Source: Streblospio benedicti
Lineage: Eukaryota; Annelida; Polychaeta; Spionida; Spionidae
Length of the DNA: 64,000 bases
Assembly: GCA_019095985.1 (NCBI GenBank)
Contig: CM032659.1
Coordinates: forward strand, 25,494,877-25,558,876
Reading direction: 5' to 3'
Part shown: positions 57,501 to 64,000 of the stretch, one piece after another
Layout: each line of letters opens with the position of its first letter
Position numbering within the stretch: the first letter of the stretch is position 1
Made by a program: the position numbers and the translations under genes
The notes under the pieces: generated by a model
What the model saw: only the letters and a program-made list of their open reading frames with translations
Databases searched by the model: none
What the model was told of the DNA's origin: nothing

Positions 57501-60500
57501 AGAACCTATATCTACATCATCATAATTGTTCAAATCATATACACGCAAATACTTTAAGTGTCCAACTGTTGGTATCACAAAACAACCAGCACAATCTTTA
57601 TCTAGCATCTCTCTCAACGGAGGAATCACTTCACATGGAATATCACGAAAATAGCCTGGCATGACATCTTTAGTCAGTTGACACGTGGTATTACTTTCTT
57701 GAATGGTCTCCTCATCTCATCACATTCTTTCTCAAAAACTTTACAAAGGTCAGTTTTCATTAATTCTATACATGATCTCAGGCTATTATAATTCTTAGTT
57801 TGGTATTCATGTACACTTTTCCTGTTTGATATTTCTACTCCATGATTTCTAGTCCACATATTATTTAGCTGTTTTTGATTATAGTGAGTTCTAGGTATTA
57901 AACTAGTAGTTCCTTTGTCATATTTCCTGAAATCACCATAACCTTGACCATCCATCGTAAACCAATACAGAGTTGGATGAATTATAACATCAATAAAGAA
58001 ACTGCTTCCAAAGAAATCTATCAACATATTATTGCGAACACTTACAATTCAATATTTTTACAATAGAGATTTAAACCTGGATAAATAGTCATTAGTGCAT
58101 TATAATCAAGATATAAGTGCTTGAATTTCACATTTCGTAATGGATGTAAAAGTGTGCTAAGGTTAAGTTTTGTTTGCCCAGAACTTATTGCAAATTCCAA
58201 AGTCTGAATGTTTTCAAGTAAGTGTTAAAAATTCTGAGTTGTCTTCCAATCCATAGAGTGTAGACGTAAGACTTGTGATGTTAATCTTTTTGGTGTACGA
58301 TAAATCCAGCTCTTTAAGGGAAACTAGTGGCTGTAGTAACTCTGGCATGGGGTAAACGAGCTCCCAAACAACATTGATTCGAAGTGTCTTTAGTTTTTTC
58401 AATGGTTTCAAGAACACTGGTTTGATTTGGCAACAAAACTAATTTCTGATCTTTCAGGCCATCCGAGGTAATTGTTAACTCAACCAGCTCTGTAAGATGT
58501 GAAAAGTCAGCAGCACCAAATAAAATGCTATCTTCTCTAGCATAGTATGTCAAGCTTGCATTAATATTTGGAATTTTCAATACAGTCCTTGGAAATGAAA
58601 TCCCCTGACAAATATAGTTAATATACACAAGTCCAAAATGTTCCATATGACAGGTACATCCATCTACTTGATACTTTTCTGGACAAATTTCATAACTTCT
58701 TGCTGTTTCTGCAACAAATTGAGTGAAGCACAAATACAAAATCCACCTCATTTTCCCAAATAGCATGTGTGCTACATGTATCGACTGACCAATAAAGTAG
58801 ACTTATCACATCATATGTTCTTCAACTATAGCTTCAACCGAAGGTAGATTTTAGATAGTTGATACATGTAGAATTTAGAACGTATAATTTCATTACTTCC
58901 TCATCTTAACCCAACATCCTACTAGTTTTTTTCCATGACAAACATCCCCAATGAAAGGTCTTCAAATGATATCAGTTGATAAATGTGCTTACATTTCTTT
59001 CGTTTCCCACTTGAAAATTGTTACCAGCATTTAAATTAAATGAATTTTAAAGGGGCCTATAGAGTTACGAATGGCGAATGGTTCCCAGAAGTTTATGTGT
59101 CGTTATGCGTGTAGATCACCTGATGAAGATTTCCATGTAATAGGCCCATACATGTGTGATGGTCAAGGTTAGTTGCCTTTAGACCTAACAATTTTTTTTT
59201 CTCTTCACATCATAGACTTCATAGATATCACAAACATACATTGCAAGTTTGTTATGGTTTACTATCCCCGTTCTGAAAACCTCCATGATTAACCAGTGTT
59301 TATATTCTGAAAGTGTACATTAAAAGAAAATCATAGATATCAAAAATATATTCTTATGTTAACAATTTACCGGTCAGATAGTTTGTTATTGAAGATGAGA
59401 ATAAAACCTAAAGTAACCGTGAATTAACCGAAATCGGTGTCTGAATTGCCTGAATCTCAAGGCCTGAATGCACTGAGAGTGAATCAGATATCACATACAT
59501 GTAATGGTAAATTTGAGCTTATTTTAGGCTTTATTCTAAACTGCAATAGAAGGATCATTTACAGTCAAAGTGTGTTTGCCATTAAATGGTCAATATTTGT
59601 TCTCTACAAAGTCTGGGATTGCAGCGGGCAATATCATGTCCAACTCACTTGAAGAGTACAAGTAAGTACACTTTGATGTGGCTTGATGAAGGAAGCAGAA
59701 TTGATATGTTGTGTTTACATTTTTATCAAGCCGTATTAATTCTGCCTCATTGACTGTCATTTCATGATTTTTAGAATATTTTTTTTCCTTTTTTCTTGTT
59801 GAATTAAAGAATATTATAACAATTATTTTAAAATACATCCAAAATAATTTTAGACAAATTTTTTTCTTTCGTTTATTTTATACTATTTTTAAAATGCACA
59901 ACACTTGAAAATCATGTAAATAATTGTTTTAAAAAAATATATATATAAAACAAAACCATAACAATTTAATATATATTTGTTTGTATAGGTAATAAGGAAC
60001 AAATATGATGATTTATTTTGTTTTAATTTCAAATTGATATTCAACTACAATGTCAAACCTTTTACAACAAGATGGCTGAAAAATGGTAAAAATTGAAAAA
60101 GCAGTACACATCTACTCATTGCTCATTGGAAATCTCAATTATGGTCCAGTTTCAATATAGAACAGTCTCCCAGTTAGTCCGCTCCTCCAGACTAGTAGAA
60201 ATTTAGCAGGACTAGTGCTGAATTCAATTCACTCATGCTGCAAACGAGTAGCTGCTGAGCCGAAACACCTCCAGCAACTTGCCAGAATGAGTAACTTTGG
60301 GGGAGGAATAGTACCTTTTTAAAGTTATTAGTCCTACTGAAGAGGAACTTGTTAGGCCTTAACTGGGAGACTGTAGAATGTACACATGTACATCAATCTT
60401 ATTACATGCATTGTAGCCACTGATCACCTTATTAAAACTACCATCAGTGTATCATAAAATTCTTCTGCACGGTTGCATGTTAAATTATCAATGGTATTCT

Positions 60501-63500
60501 CTCATCTAGGGTTTTAACGGTGGCGTTGTCCTGTATATTAGCGCATGCTCTGTTCTCTCTAATGTCTACATCAAAAGGCTCTGCTACAGGAGGCTGGACC
60601 ACGTGTACAAGTTTGTCCCAGAACAGTCTCTTATACCATAGTATTTTGGTTTCTCATTAATATAGTAATAAACATACTCTACTGTATGTGTTTCTTCAGG
60701 TGGAGCTTCCCAATGCAGCCCCAGCTTTCTGGTTGCACCTTGACAAACTACAAGGAAATATGCTGAACGTTTATGAAAACAGCATCACGTTCGACCTGCA
60801 CTGGCTGCAACTGGAGGCAGCAGGAACCAACATGCCCGTGAAAGCTGTTATTCTGGGCGCCAAAAACTCAAGGTATATTATACAACATTCTTTCTTCATT
60901 CTTTATATCCTAAGTGCCTTCTGTTAGGCAAATTGGACTGGGAGGGCACATGGTGGTTGTACATGTGCCTCCGTCCAGGGCCAGGTTAGGTAACCAAAGA
61001 TGGAGACAAATTTTGGCTCTTAAAAGTTAGCAGGATTTAACTCAACATAAGTACATGTAGTAGCTTTTATGTAAAAAAGAAATCCAATAAATCTATTCAA
61101 AACATTTCTGTTTGTAATTAAACAAAATCTCTACAGCAGCGGTGAGGTATTGTGTAACTGTCCTGAAAACGGTCTAGTTAGAGAAAAGTGCTTACTACAT
61201 GTAGATGCTGTAGAACCTTAATTCAGACCACCTGGCGACTGTGTCTCCCCGGGGTGTCTCAAGTGTTCTGAATGGAGAGGTGGCTTCTGTAATGAATATT
61301 CATTGTGGTCTCTTAATTAAGGTTTGGAACTAACTGCAAGAAAAGCCTCATGCTATAGAGGTTGTCTCTACATGGATTAGTTTATTTCTTTAATGCTTTT
61401 ATCCCTCACAAAGGGGATCTAAGTAAGAGGATAAGTTTCATTAAGATTTAAAAGAAATGTGTTCAATACAGATAGTATGCTCATCAGAAAAAAATCCAAT
61501 TTAATCTGTATTAATTTGGCAAATGTTATACAGTAGAACCTCCAATTAAGAACACCTGTCCATCGACACCACCTCTATTATAAGACCACTTTTCACAGTC
61601 TTAAACCTAAAGCTACCAAAATCAACCTCTGTATAGAGACCACTTCTCCATTGAGACCACCTAACACTGATACCAAAGATGGTCCTAATAGACAGGTTCT
61701 ACTGTATTAATCTGCCAAAAATGATATACTGACTGTGCCCTGCCTGAGTCAGGTTTTACTGTATTAATATGACAAATATAATAGACTGACAGTGAAGTTT
61801 TACTGTCAGATACGAGGTGGTGCTGCCTGACGTGCCTCACAACACGACGACGCGAGTGTCGCTCACGCTGCGCCATGACCGTGCCGCTGGCACCGGGCCC
61901 TCGGGGGCGCCGCAACCCGCGGCGAGTTCCTGCTGGCGCTGACTGGCCGTTCGGCGCTGCTGCTGCCAGCCGCCATGTACTCGCTCAGGCACCGCGTCAG
62001 GTGAGAACAGCGCAGAGAAACTCGCCCTCAGCTATTGACAAGTCGTTGTACATGTACTTGATATATAAGAGAGATGGAATTGTAAGTCTCAGCAGTTTAT
62101 GGCATAGTGAAACTCGCCAAGTACTTGATGTATAAGAGAGATGGAATGGTCGTAGCAGACCTTCCCTTACTCTTTTACTTTCCGTTGGCACTTATGAGTT
62201 TTAAGCAAACAAGGTGATGTCAGTCTGATTGGTCACGAGTAGAGATGTGAGAGATAGAGATGGATTCACATTGCTAATACTTTTGTAACTGAATACATGT
62301 ATATGCAAATGACAATACCACATGTAAGTCGTTGTAGATAGATAGAATAAGAAGAAGTTTATTAATCACAGACCCTCACAGCTAGCAAAATTACTAAAAA
62401 TTACTTTAATGATTAGAAATAACAATGTTATAGTCACATACAATGCAGTCCAATATATGTGTATCTGACCCCATGTTGTGGCAGTATTGGGAACGTGCGT
62501 GTGCGTGCGGCGGAGACTGCCGGCTTCCTGGGCCCGTCCCCGGGGTGGAGCAGTGCACATGCGGCCCCGGCTACTCCGGGCTCTCCTGCGAGGTGAGTGG
62601 GGGCAGTATCAGCTGTCTGTGTATATGCTTGTACTGCAAATTTTGACTTTGTAAATGATTTTTAAAAGTTTGATTTGACATGATTTATTTTCTTTATTTT
62701 TAAATATTAATACACCGCTGTAGTAAGAGGCCAAATAAATAAATAAATATATAGAATTATAAGATACAGATGTGAAAAAAACAATTTATGTGTTTAACAA
62801 TTAAGAAGCACTAAAAAGATTAAATATTGCTTTCCCTTAGTCATTCGACTCAGTGACTGAGCCCCAGTAAGTGTATAAAGCTCATTCTCCCCATCAGGCA
62901 TAGGTCCATCAACTCCAAGGTGGAGAAATTAGCCACAAGTTCAGAACAAGTGACATTTTGATATTTTGAAAAATCATGACAAACGTTCCCCATCCGGCTG
63001 ACACATGTGGCGTTGCGTTATCTTCAGCACTGTGCGTTTGGGTACAAGCGGAACGAGACGAGCAGCCACGCATACCTGGGGGTGTGCGTGCCCTGCGAGT
63101 GTAACGGCCACGCCGCCTTCTGCGACCCCGACACCGGCGTCTGCCAGAACTGTCTGCACAACACCGCAGGTGACACTTGGTTACACTTTTTACATCTGGC
63201 CTTCTGTCCCCATCATAGTCAGATTCCTGGGAGGGGGTGGGGGGACTGTTTAAAGCCAAGTGTGTTCATTGTAATAAGAGTTATGCAGCAAGTGAACAAT
63301 CATACAGCAATTATGAAATGTAAAATTTGTCATCTATTTGTTCAATCTATTGTGCATTTTCTAATAACGCAAATACAATCATACATCATGATCATCAGTG
63401 ATATTTTATAGCACAAAAATTATCAATAAATGTTCATGTGCACTTGTAGGCCTCCTTAAACAAATGTTACTCTAATTGGGATTTAAAGATGATAAGAAGT

Positions 63501-63829
63501 ATAGAAGTATTGCAAAAGTATTGCACTACTTTTTAAAATTGCAATACTTTATTGCAAAATATTGCAATACTTGTGTGAAGTATTGCAAAAGTATTTCAAT
63601 ACTTTTTTAAGTATTGCGCCCATCCTGCCGTTCATGTGTTTGTGCAGGTGACCGCTGTGAGGTGTGTGAGGCTGGTTTCTATGGCGACGCCACGCGGGGG
63701 ACAGCGATCGACTGCGCGCCGTGCCCGTGCTACGCACCGCGTGTCGTCAACGCCACATGCACGCTGGTCGCAGGGCGCCCCACGTGCACACACTGTGCGG
63801 CCGGTTACACCTGGCGAATTGTGCGCCAG
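39512..63829 (+). CDS. laminin alpha subunit, alpha-3/5 class (partial, 22 exons)
   Basis: Secreted basement-membrane protein; an alpha chain pairs with beta and gamma chains in a heterotrimer. Twenty-two exons, all with GT-AG borders and compatible phases, encode about 1045 residues: the end of the LN domain, five LEa modules, an L4b-like region (D-N-F-F-F-P ... Y-Y-N-G-A-L-P-C), LEb modules, L4a (from V-P-E-L-T-V to V-E-Q-C-T-C) and the first LEc modules. LN-LEa-L4b-LEb-L4a-LEc is the alpha-3/5 order. The L4b and LEa blocks look shorter than in vertebrate LAMA5. The start (signal peptide, most of LN) was not found in the window, and the coiled coil and LG domains lie beyond the right edge. 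Single-base frame slips occur in exons 9, 19, 20 and 22. Introns 45049-47584 and 55500-60699 host MZT1 and a TLR on the other strand. Confidence 0.92.
39861..39938 (+). CDS. laminin exon 2, end of LN domain
   Basis: 78 bp, phase 0-0; T-W-R-N-A-R-Y-I-R-F-K-F-F-Q matches the A-T-N-I-R-L-R-F-L-R segment near the end of laminin N-terminal domains. Confidence 0.85.
41535..41727 (+). CDS. laminin exon 3, LN/LE1 junction
   Basis: 193 bp. H-H-Y-A-V-T-D-L-T-V closes the LN domain and C-M-C-N-G-H opens the first LE module, the classic R-C-x-C-N-G-H-A position. Ends in phase 1 at GTGTGT. Confidence 0.92.
42508..42639 (+). CDS. laminin exon 4, LE1-LE2
   Basis: 132 bp. C-N-C-F-Q-H-A-A-A-C then C-V-D-C-Q-H-N-T-T-G, a standard LE motif. 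Ends in phase 1. Confidence 0.92.
42859..43034 (+). CDS. laminin exon 5, LE2-LE3
   Basis: 176 bp. G-V-N-C-E-L-C-F-P-R-F-Y-R-P completes LE2 and C-V-P-C-E-C-N-G-P starts LE3. Very GC-rich third positions. Ends in phase 0 at GTACGC. Confidence 0.9.
44507..44612 (+). CDS. laminin exon 6, LE3
   Basis: 106 bp. [24 protein letters not shown] is a canonical LE second half. Confidence 0.93.
44896..45048 (+). CDS. laminin exon 7, LE4
   Basis: 153 bp. D-C-L-C-N-T-A-G-T, T-G-Q-C-P-C-K, C-N-E-C-K-D-G-Y-Y-G: one complete LE module. The following intron holds MZT1. Confidence 0.93.
   Translation, partial: TVCATLRARWLQTLCVPAMPPASAHVNNTCKTASVTNVRTDTTDSTPLCH
45384..45389 (-). terminator. poly(A) signal of MZT1
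   Basis: AATAAA on the minus strand, 222 bp after the MZT1 stop codon. No long A-tract follows, so there is no direct sign of a fresh retrocopy tail. Confidence 0.55.
45611..45832 (-). CDS. MZT1: mitotic-spindle organizing protein 1 (MOZART1)
   Basis: 73 codons, complete and unbroken, one exon. The core A-R-E-T-M-E-T-I-S-E-L-S-K-L-L-N-T-G-L is followed by T-L-A-I-C-V-K-L-C-E-S-G-V-N-P-E-A-L and then V-I-Q-E-L-R-R-E-T. This matches MZT1, a small all-helical partner of gamma-tubulin complex proteins needed to recruit gamma-tubulin ring complexes to centrosomes and spindle poles. Length (human 82 aa) and motif order agree. It sits inside laminin intron 7 on the opposite strand with its own poly(A) signal. 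Vertebrate MZT1 has introns, so the single exon suggests intron loss or an old retrocopy that stayed functional. Confidence 0.93.
   Translation of the reverse strand: MATNSSSVVNARETMETISELSKLLNTGLDAETLAICVKLCESGVNPEALAMVIQELRRETAALQEGDNSSIG
47585..47693 (+). CDS. laminin exon 8, LE5
   Basis: 109 bp. C-L-E-C-E-C-D-K-G-G, T-G-Q-C-L-C-R-P-N-V-G-G-R-K-C-D-Q. The last LE before the L4b-like region. Ends in phase 2 at GTACGT. Confidence 0.93.
47803..48125. repeat. intronic segment duplicated at 49005-49275
   Basis: Shares GTAGCACAGCTA, GTGTCAAAA-AAAGCTACTTA, AGATAAACACAATTTT, CTAGAAATTTTCTTTT-ACAC and TCATGGTAGTAATAT with 49005-49275, same orientation. The two copies flank laminin exon 9. Confidence 0.8.
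48413..48547 (+). CDS. laminin exon 9, start of L4b-like region
   Basis: 135 bp. P-L-D-N-F-F-F-P-D-A-H-H-L opens the L4b region as in alpha-3/5 chains (C-D-x-P-x-x-x-F-F-P). After W-A-Y-W-A-H-G the frame slips by one base near 48500; the other frame reads V-V-A-G-F-K-G-F-G-Y-A-L-A-N-V-N, which joins exon 10 in phase. One base is missing (or two extra) relative to the expected frame. Confidence 0.88.
49005..49275. repeat. second copy of the 47803-48125 intron segment
   Basis: See 47803-48125. Diverged to roughly 75-80% by eye. Confidence 0.8.
49387..49507 (+). CDS. laminin exon 10, L4b-like region
   Basis: 121 bp. T-T-A-Q-A-T-L-T-I-P, then S-Y-F-L-L-L-R and V-T-G-T-L-L-L-Q-I-F, a beta-strand-rich pattern. 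Ends in phase 1. Confidence 0.88.
50320..50462 (+). CDS. laminin exon 11, L4b-like region
   Basis: 143 bp. S-L-Q-K-T-G-S-I-N-L then Y-T-I-T-V-S-L-S-A-D-A-F-M; phase 1 to 0. Confidence 0.88.
50868..51100. repeat. tandem 108-bp repeat, two copies
   Basis: CCATGAATGACCTGTC occurs at 50968 and 51076, and each copy also has AAAAAT-GGCTTTT-AAC-CATGGGTA. It is intronic. Confidence 0.7.
51328..51449 (+). CDS. laminin exon 12, L4b-like region
   Basis: 122 bp. V-V-A-L-P-I-E-F-T-N-M-T-L-L then F-M-A-S-C-D-V-I; ends in phase 2 at GTAAGT. Confidence 0.88.
51848..52059 (+). CDS. laminin exon 13, end of L4b and LEb1
   Basis: 212 bp. L-S-A-H-Y-Y-N-G-A-L-P-C-D-C-H-P parallels A-F-Y-H-K-G-A-L-P-C-E-C-H-P of vertebrate alpha-3, the strongest class marker here. 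Then G-A-C-S-C-K-P-G-V-W and C-G-Q-C. Ends in phase 1. Confidence 0.94.
52608..52783 (+). CDS. laminin exon 14, LEb2
   Basis: 176 bp. C-N-C-T-S-E-N-K-I-C-E-Q-G-S-G-Q-C, R-Q-C-D-R-C, C-E-P-C-A-C-S. The last 20 bp and following intron start are duplicated at 53655. Confidence 0.94.
52768..52880. repeat. source of local exon/intron duplication
   Basis: The end of exon 14 (ATCACACTGCAG), its donor and the next ~95 bp recur at 53655-53765. Confidence 0.8.
53655..53765 (+). pseudogene. partial duplicate of exon 14 end with splice donor
   Basis: CCAATCACACTGCAG/GTACAC, then GATCGATGGC-like, GAAGGAA-CGTAGTGAAAT and GAGAAAGATATAGTGTGA match 52768-52880. It contains only the 3' tip of exon 14 with a donor and no matching acceptor. 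Confidence 0.75.
54198..54359. mobile_element. pogo/Tigger-like MITE, 162 bp
   Basis: Ends CGGTAGAACC ... GGTTCTACTG are inverted and flanked by TA on both sides. The interior repeats GTGGTCTTA-like words. CAGTAGAACC-type ends with TA duplication are usual for pogo/mariner non-autonomous elements. Its right end is 21 bp before laminin exon 15. Confidence 0.8.
54381..54557 (+). CDS. laminin exon 15, LEb3-LEb4
   Basis: 177 bp, phase 0-0. G-H-C-S-C-K-P-G-I-N, C-D-S-C-A-A-E-F, then C-E-N-C-A-C-N-T-D-G and G-Q-C-P-C-K. Confidence 0.94.
54796..54927 (+). CDS. laminin exon 16, end of LEb4, L4a start
   Basis: 132 bp, phase 0-0. K-C-D-K-C-Q-P-G-S-F-Y-L and C-L-D-C-I-C-M-G-I-T-T-N-C match alpha-3/5 G-S-F-H-L and C-F-C-F-G-V-N-N-Q-C before L4a. 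Confidence 0.94.
55362..55499 (+). CDS. laminin exon 17, L4a
   Basis: 138 bp, phase 0-0. L-G-E-T-V-V-P-E-L-T-V then W-S-V-V-S-D-A-G. Followed by a 5.2-kb intron carrying the TLR gene. Confidence 0.85.
56066..58766 (-). CDS. Toll-like receptor, single exon, frame slips
   Basis: Innate immune receptor, membrane-bound. From the ATG at 58766: a hydrophobic signal peptide, a cysteine-bearing N-terminal cap, leucine-rich repeats (clear ones at 57.0-57.4 kb: L-D-L-S-N-N-H-I, L-R-Y-L-N-L-S-N-N-H, L-R-W-L-D-L-S-N-N-E), an LRR C-terminal cap (F-L-C-I-C-T-N), a ~22-residue membrane segment near 56750, and a TIR domain. TIR box 1 is Y-D-A-F-V-S-Y, box 2 L-C-I-H-E-R-E-F-E-G-G-K, and box 3 includes F-W. 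The protein is spread over five or six frames, with slips near 58.41, 58.22, 58.04, 57.67 and 56.95 kb, so it is either a recent pseudogene or an intact gene with assembly indels. The TIR-containing piece (56066-56965) is whole. Confidence 0.85.
60473..60640 (-). pseudogene. TLR C-terminal tail fragment
   Basis: About 165 bp matching 56066-56225 in the same orientation at roughly 85%: GTTAAATTATCAA, ATTCTCTCATCTA, TTGTCCTGTATATTA, AGGCTCTGCTACAGG, ACAAGTTTGTCCCAGAAC. It covers only the last ~50 TIR-side codons and the stop, so it is a leftover of a second TLR copy or a short duplication. Confidence 0.85.
60700..60872 (+). CDS. laminin exon 18, L4a
   Basis: 173 bp. F-W-L-H-L-D-K-L-Q-G-N-M and N-S-I-T-F-D-L-H-W parallel F-W-x-A-P-x-x-F-L-G-x-x-L-x-S-Y-G-G of L4a domains. 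Ends in phase 2. Confidence 0.9.
61207..61330. mobile_element. decayed pogo-like MITE
   Basis: Ends TGTAGAACCTTAATT ... AATTAAGGTTTGGAAC are inverted, with GACCACC / GGTGGC words inside, as in the other two copies. Confidence 0.5.
61531..61704. mobile_element. pogo/Tigger-like MITE, 174 bp
   Basis: CAGTAGAACCT ... AGGTTCTACTG, flanked by TA at 61529-61530 and 61705-61706. Same family as 54198-54359. Confidence 0.82.
61810..62000 (+). CDS. laminin exon 19, L4a
   Basis: 191 bp. Y-E-V-V-L-P-D-V-P-H then T-T-R-V-S-L-T-L-R. In the G/C runs near 61895-61925 the frame slips by one; the other frame reads G-E-F-L-L-A-L-T-G-R-S-A and ends C-GTC-AG/GTGAG in the phase exon 20 needs. Confidence 0.88.
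62485..62592 (+). CDS. laminin exon 20, end of L4a
   Basis: 108 bp. I-G-N-V-R-V-R-A-A-E-T, then after a one-base slip at a C4G4 run (near 62538) V-E-Q-C-T-C-G-P-G-Y-S-G-L-S-C-E, the standard L4a-to-LE exit. Confidence 0.9.
63028..63169 (+). CDS. laminin exon 21, LEc1
   Basis: 142 bp. C-A-F-G-Y-K-R, C-V-P-C-E-C-N-G-H-A, C-Q-N-C-L-H-N-T-A-G: canonical. Ends in phase 1. Confidence 0.94.
63500..63620. repeat. TATTGCAATA palindrome cluster
   Basis: At least seven overlapping AGTATTGCAA or its complement in about 110 bp, ending 30 bp before exon 22. It could be a small foldback element or local expansion. Confidence 0.7.
63648..63829 (+). CDS. laminin exon 22, LEc2-LEc3 (last visible)
   Basis: 182 bp. 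G-D-R-C-E-V-C-E-A-G-F-Y-G then C-A-P-C-P-C. At the end the given frame reads G-Y-T-W-R-I; with one base fewer near 63811 it becomes G-Y-T-G-E-L-C-A, the LE consensus. The donor at 63830 is GTGGGC. Confidence 0.9.
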
Positions 63830-63899
63830 GTGGGCGATAATAGGGGGACGATCAAATTAGATTTGTTTTTTTTATCACGTATTTGTGTATAGATTCCTT

Positions 63900-64000
63900 A
63901 ATGTAATGAATAGAATAAAATAAGATGAAATAAGCTGAAATAAAATAAAATACATAAAATTAAATTAATAAAATAAATGAGTAAATAAATAAAGAGATAA
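63900..64000. repeat. A-rich AAATA-type simple repeat
   Basis: AAATA/AAATAAG runs to the window edge, inside the laminin intron after exon 22. Confidence 0.9.

Larger units (their letters stand above)
55500..60699 (+). other. laminin intron 17, hosts TLR gene
   Basis: 5.2 kb. A TLR lies at 56066-58766 and a TLR tail fragment at 60473-60640, both minus strand. 58.8-60.4 kb is AT-rich with no gene seen. Confidence 0.85.

Noticed and set aside
1-64000. CRISPR arrays, rRNA genes, bacterial operons
   Set aside because: The sequence is animal nuclear DNA with spliced genes; no regularly spaced repeats with unique spacers and no rRNA were seen.

Overview
The window is animal nuclear DNA from an invertebrate bilaterian, probably marine. 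Evidence: GT-AG introns of 0.1-5 kb, a laminin alpha gene, a Toll-like receptor, a gamma-tubulin-complex gene (MZT1), and a mixed load of Penelope-like retroelements, DNA transposons and a CR1-type LINE. The background is AT-rich, while laminin exons are rich in G/C at third codon positions. I cannot name the phylum. Two runs of exactly 100 N (15348-15447 and 38424-38523) are scaffold gaps.

Layout. 1-2.6 kb: repeat debris, a CR1-like LINE 3' end and a long tetranucleotide microsatellite. 3.85-5.43 kb: an old imperfect palindrome with a 992-bp PIF/Harbinger-like element (TTA target duplication) at its centre. 5.8-7.95 kb: a decayed Penelope-like element (PLE) ending in a hammerhead-like relic. 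8.37-8.44 kb: a likely first exon (signal peptide, splice donor, TATA box) of a minus-strand gene. 9.5-10.4 kb: a GC-rich repeat and a free-standing hammerhead motif. 12.37-14.60 and 16.92-20.20 kb: two copies of one segment on either side of a gap. 16.51-16.91 kb: a minus-strand terminal exon. 20.2-32.6 kb: a transposon nest with at least four copies of one young PLE family (reverse transcriptase plus GIY-YIG nuclease, three copies keeping a hammerhead ribozyme), two relics of a related family, and a 3.5-kb DNA transposon with about 210-bp terminal inverted repeats and an XPG/PIN-like nuclease gene, probably Academ-like. 33-38.4 kb: mostly unassigned, with exons of an unrecognised minus-strand gene.

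39.5-63.8 kb: 22 consecutive plus-strand exons of a laminin alpha subunit of the alpha-3/5 class, running from the end of the LN domain through LEa repeats, a short L4b-like region, LEb repeats, L4a and the start of LEc. Both gene ends lie outside what I can see. Two genes sit inside its introns on the opposite strand: single-exon MZT1 and a Toll-like receptor. A second, much smaller TLR tail fragment lies nearby.

Main caution: the laminin exons carry four single-base frame slips despite perfect splice sites and phases, and the TLR and transposase genes slip at a similar rate. Base-level indel errors in the assembly are a simpler explanation than decay of three unrelated genes. The least ordinary items are the TIR element with RFX-type X-box motifs in its ends, the PLE/hammerhead nest, and the nested genes.
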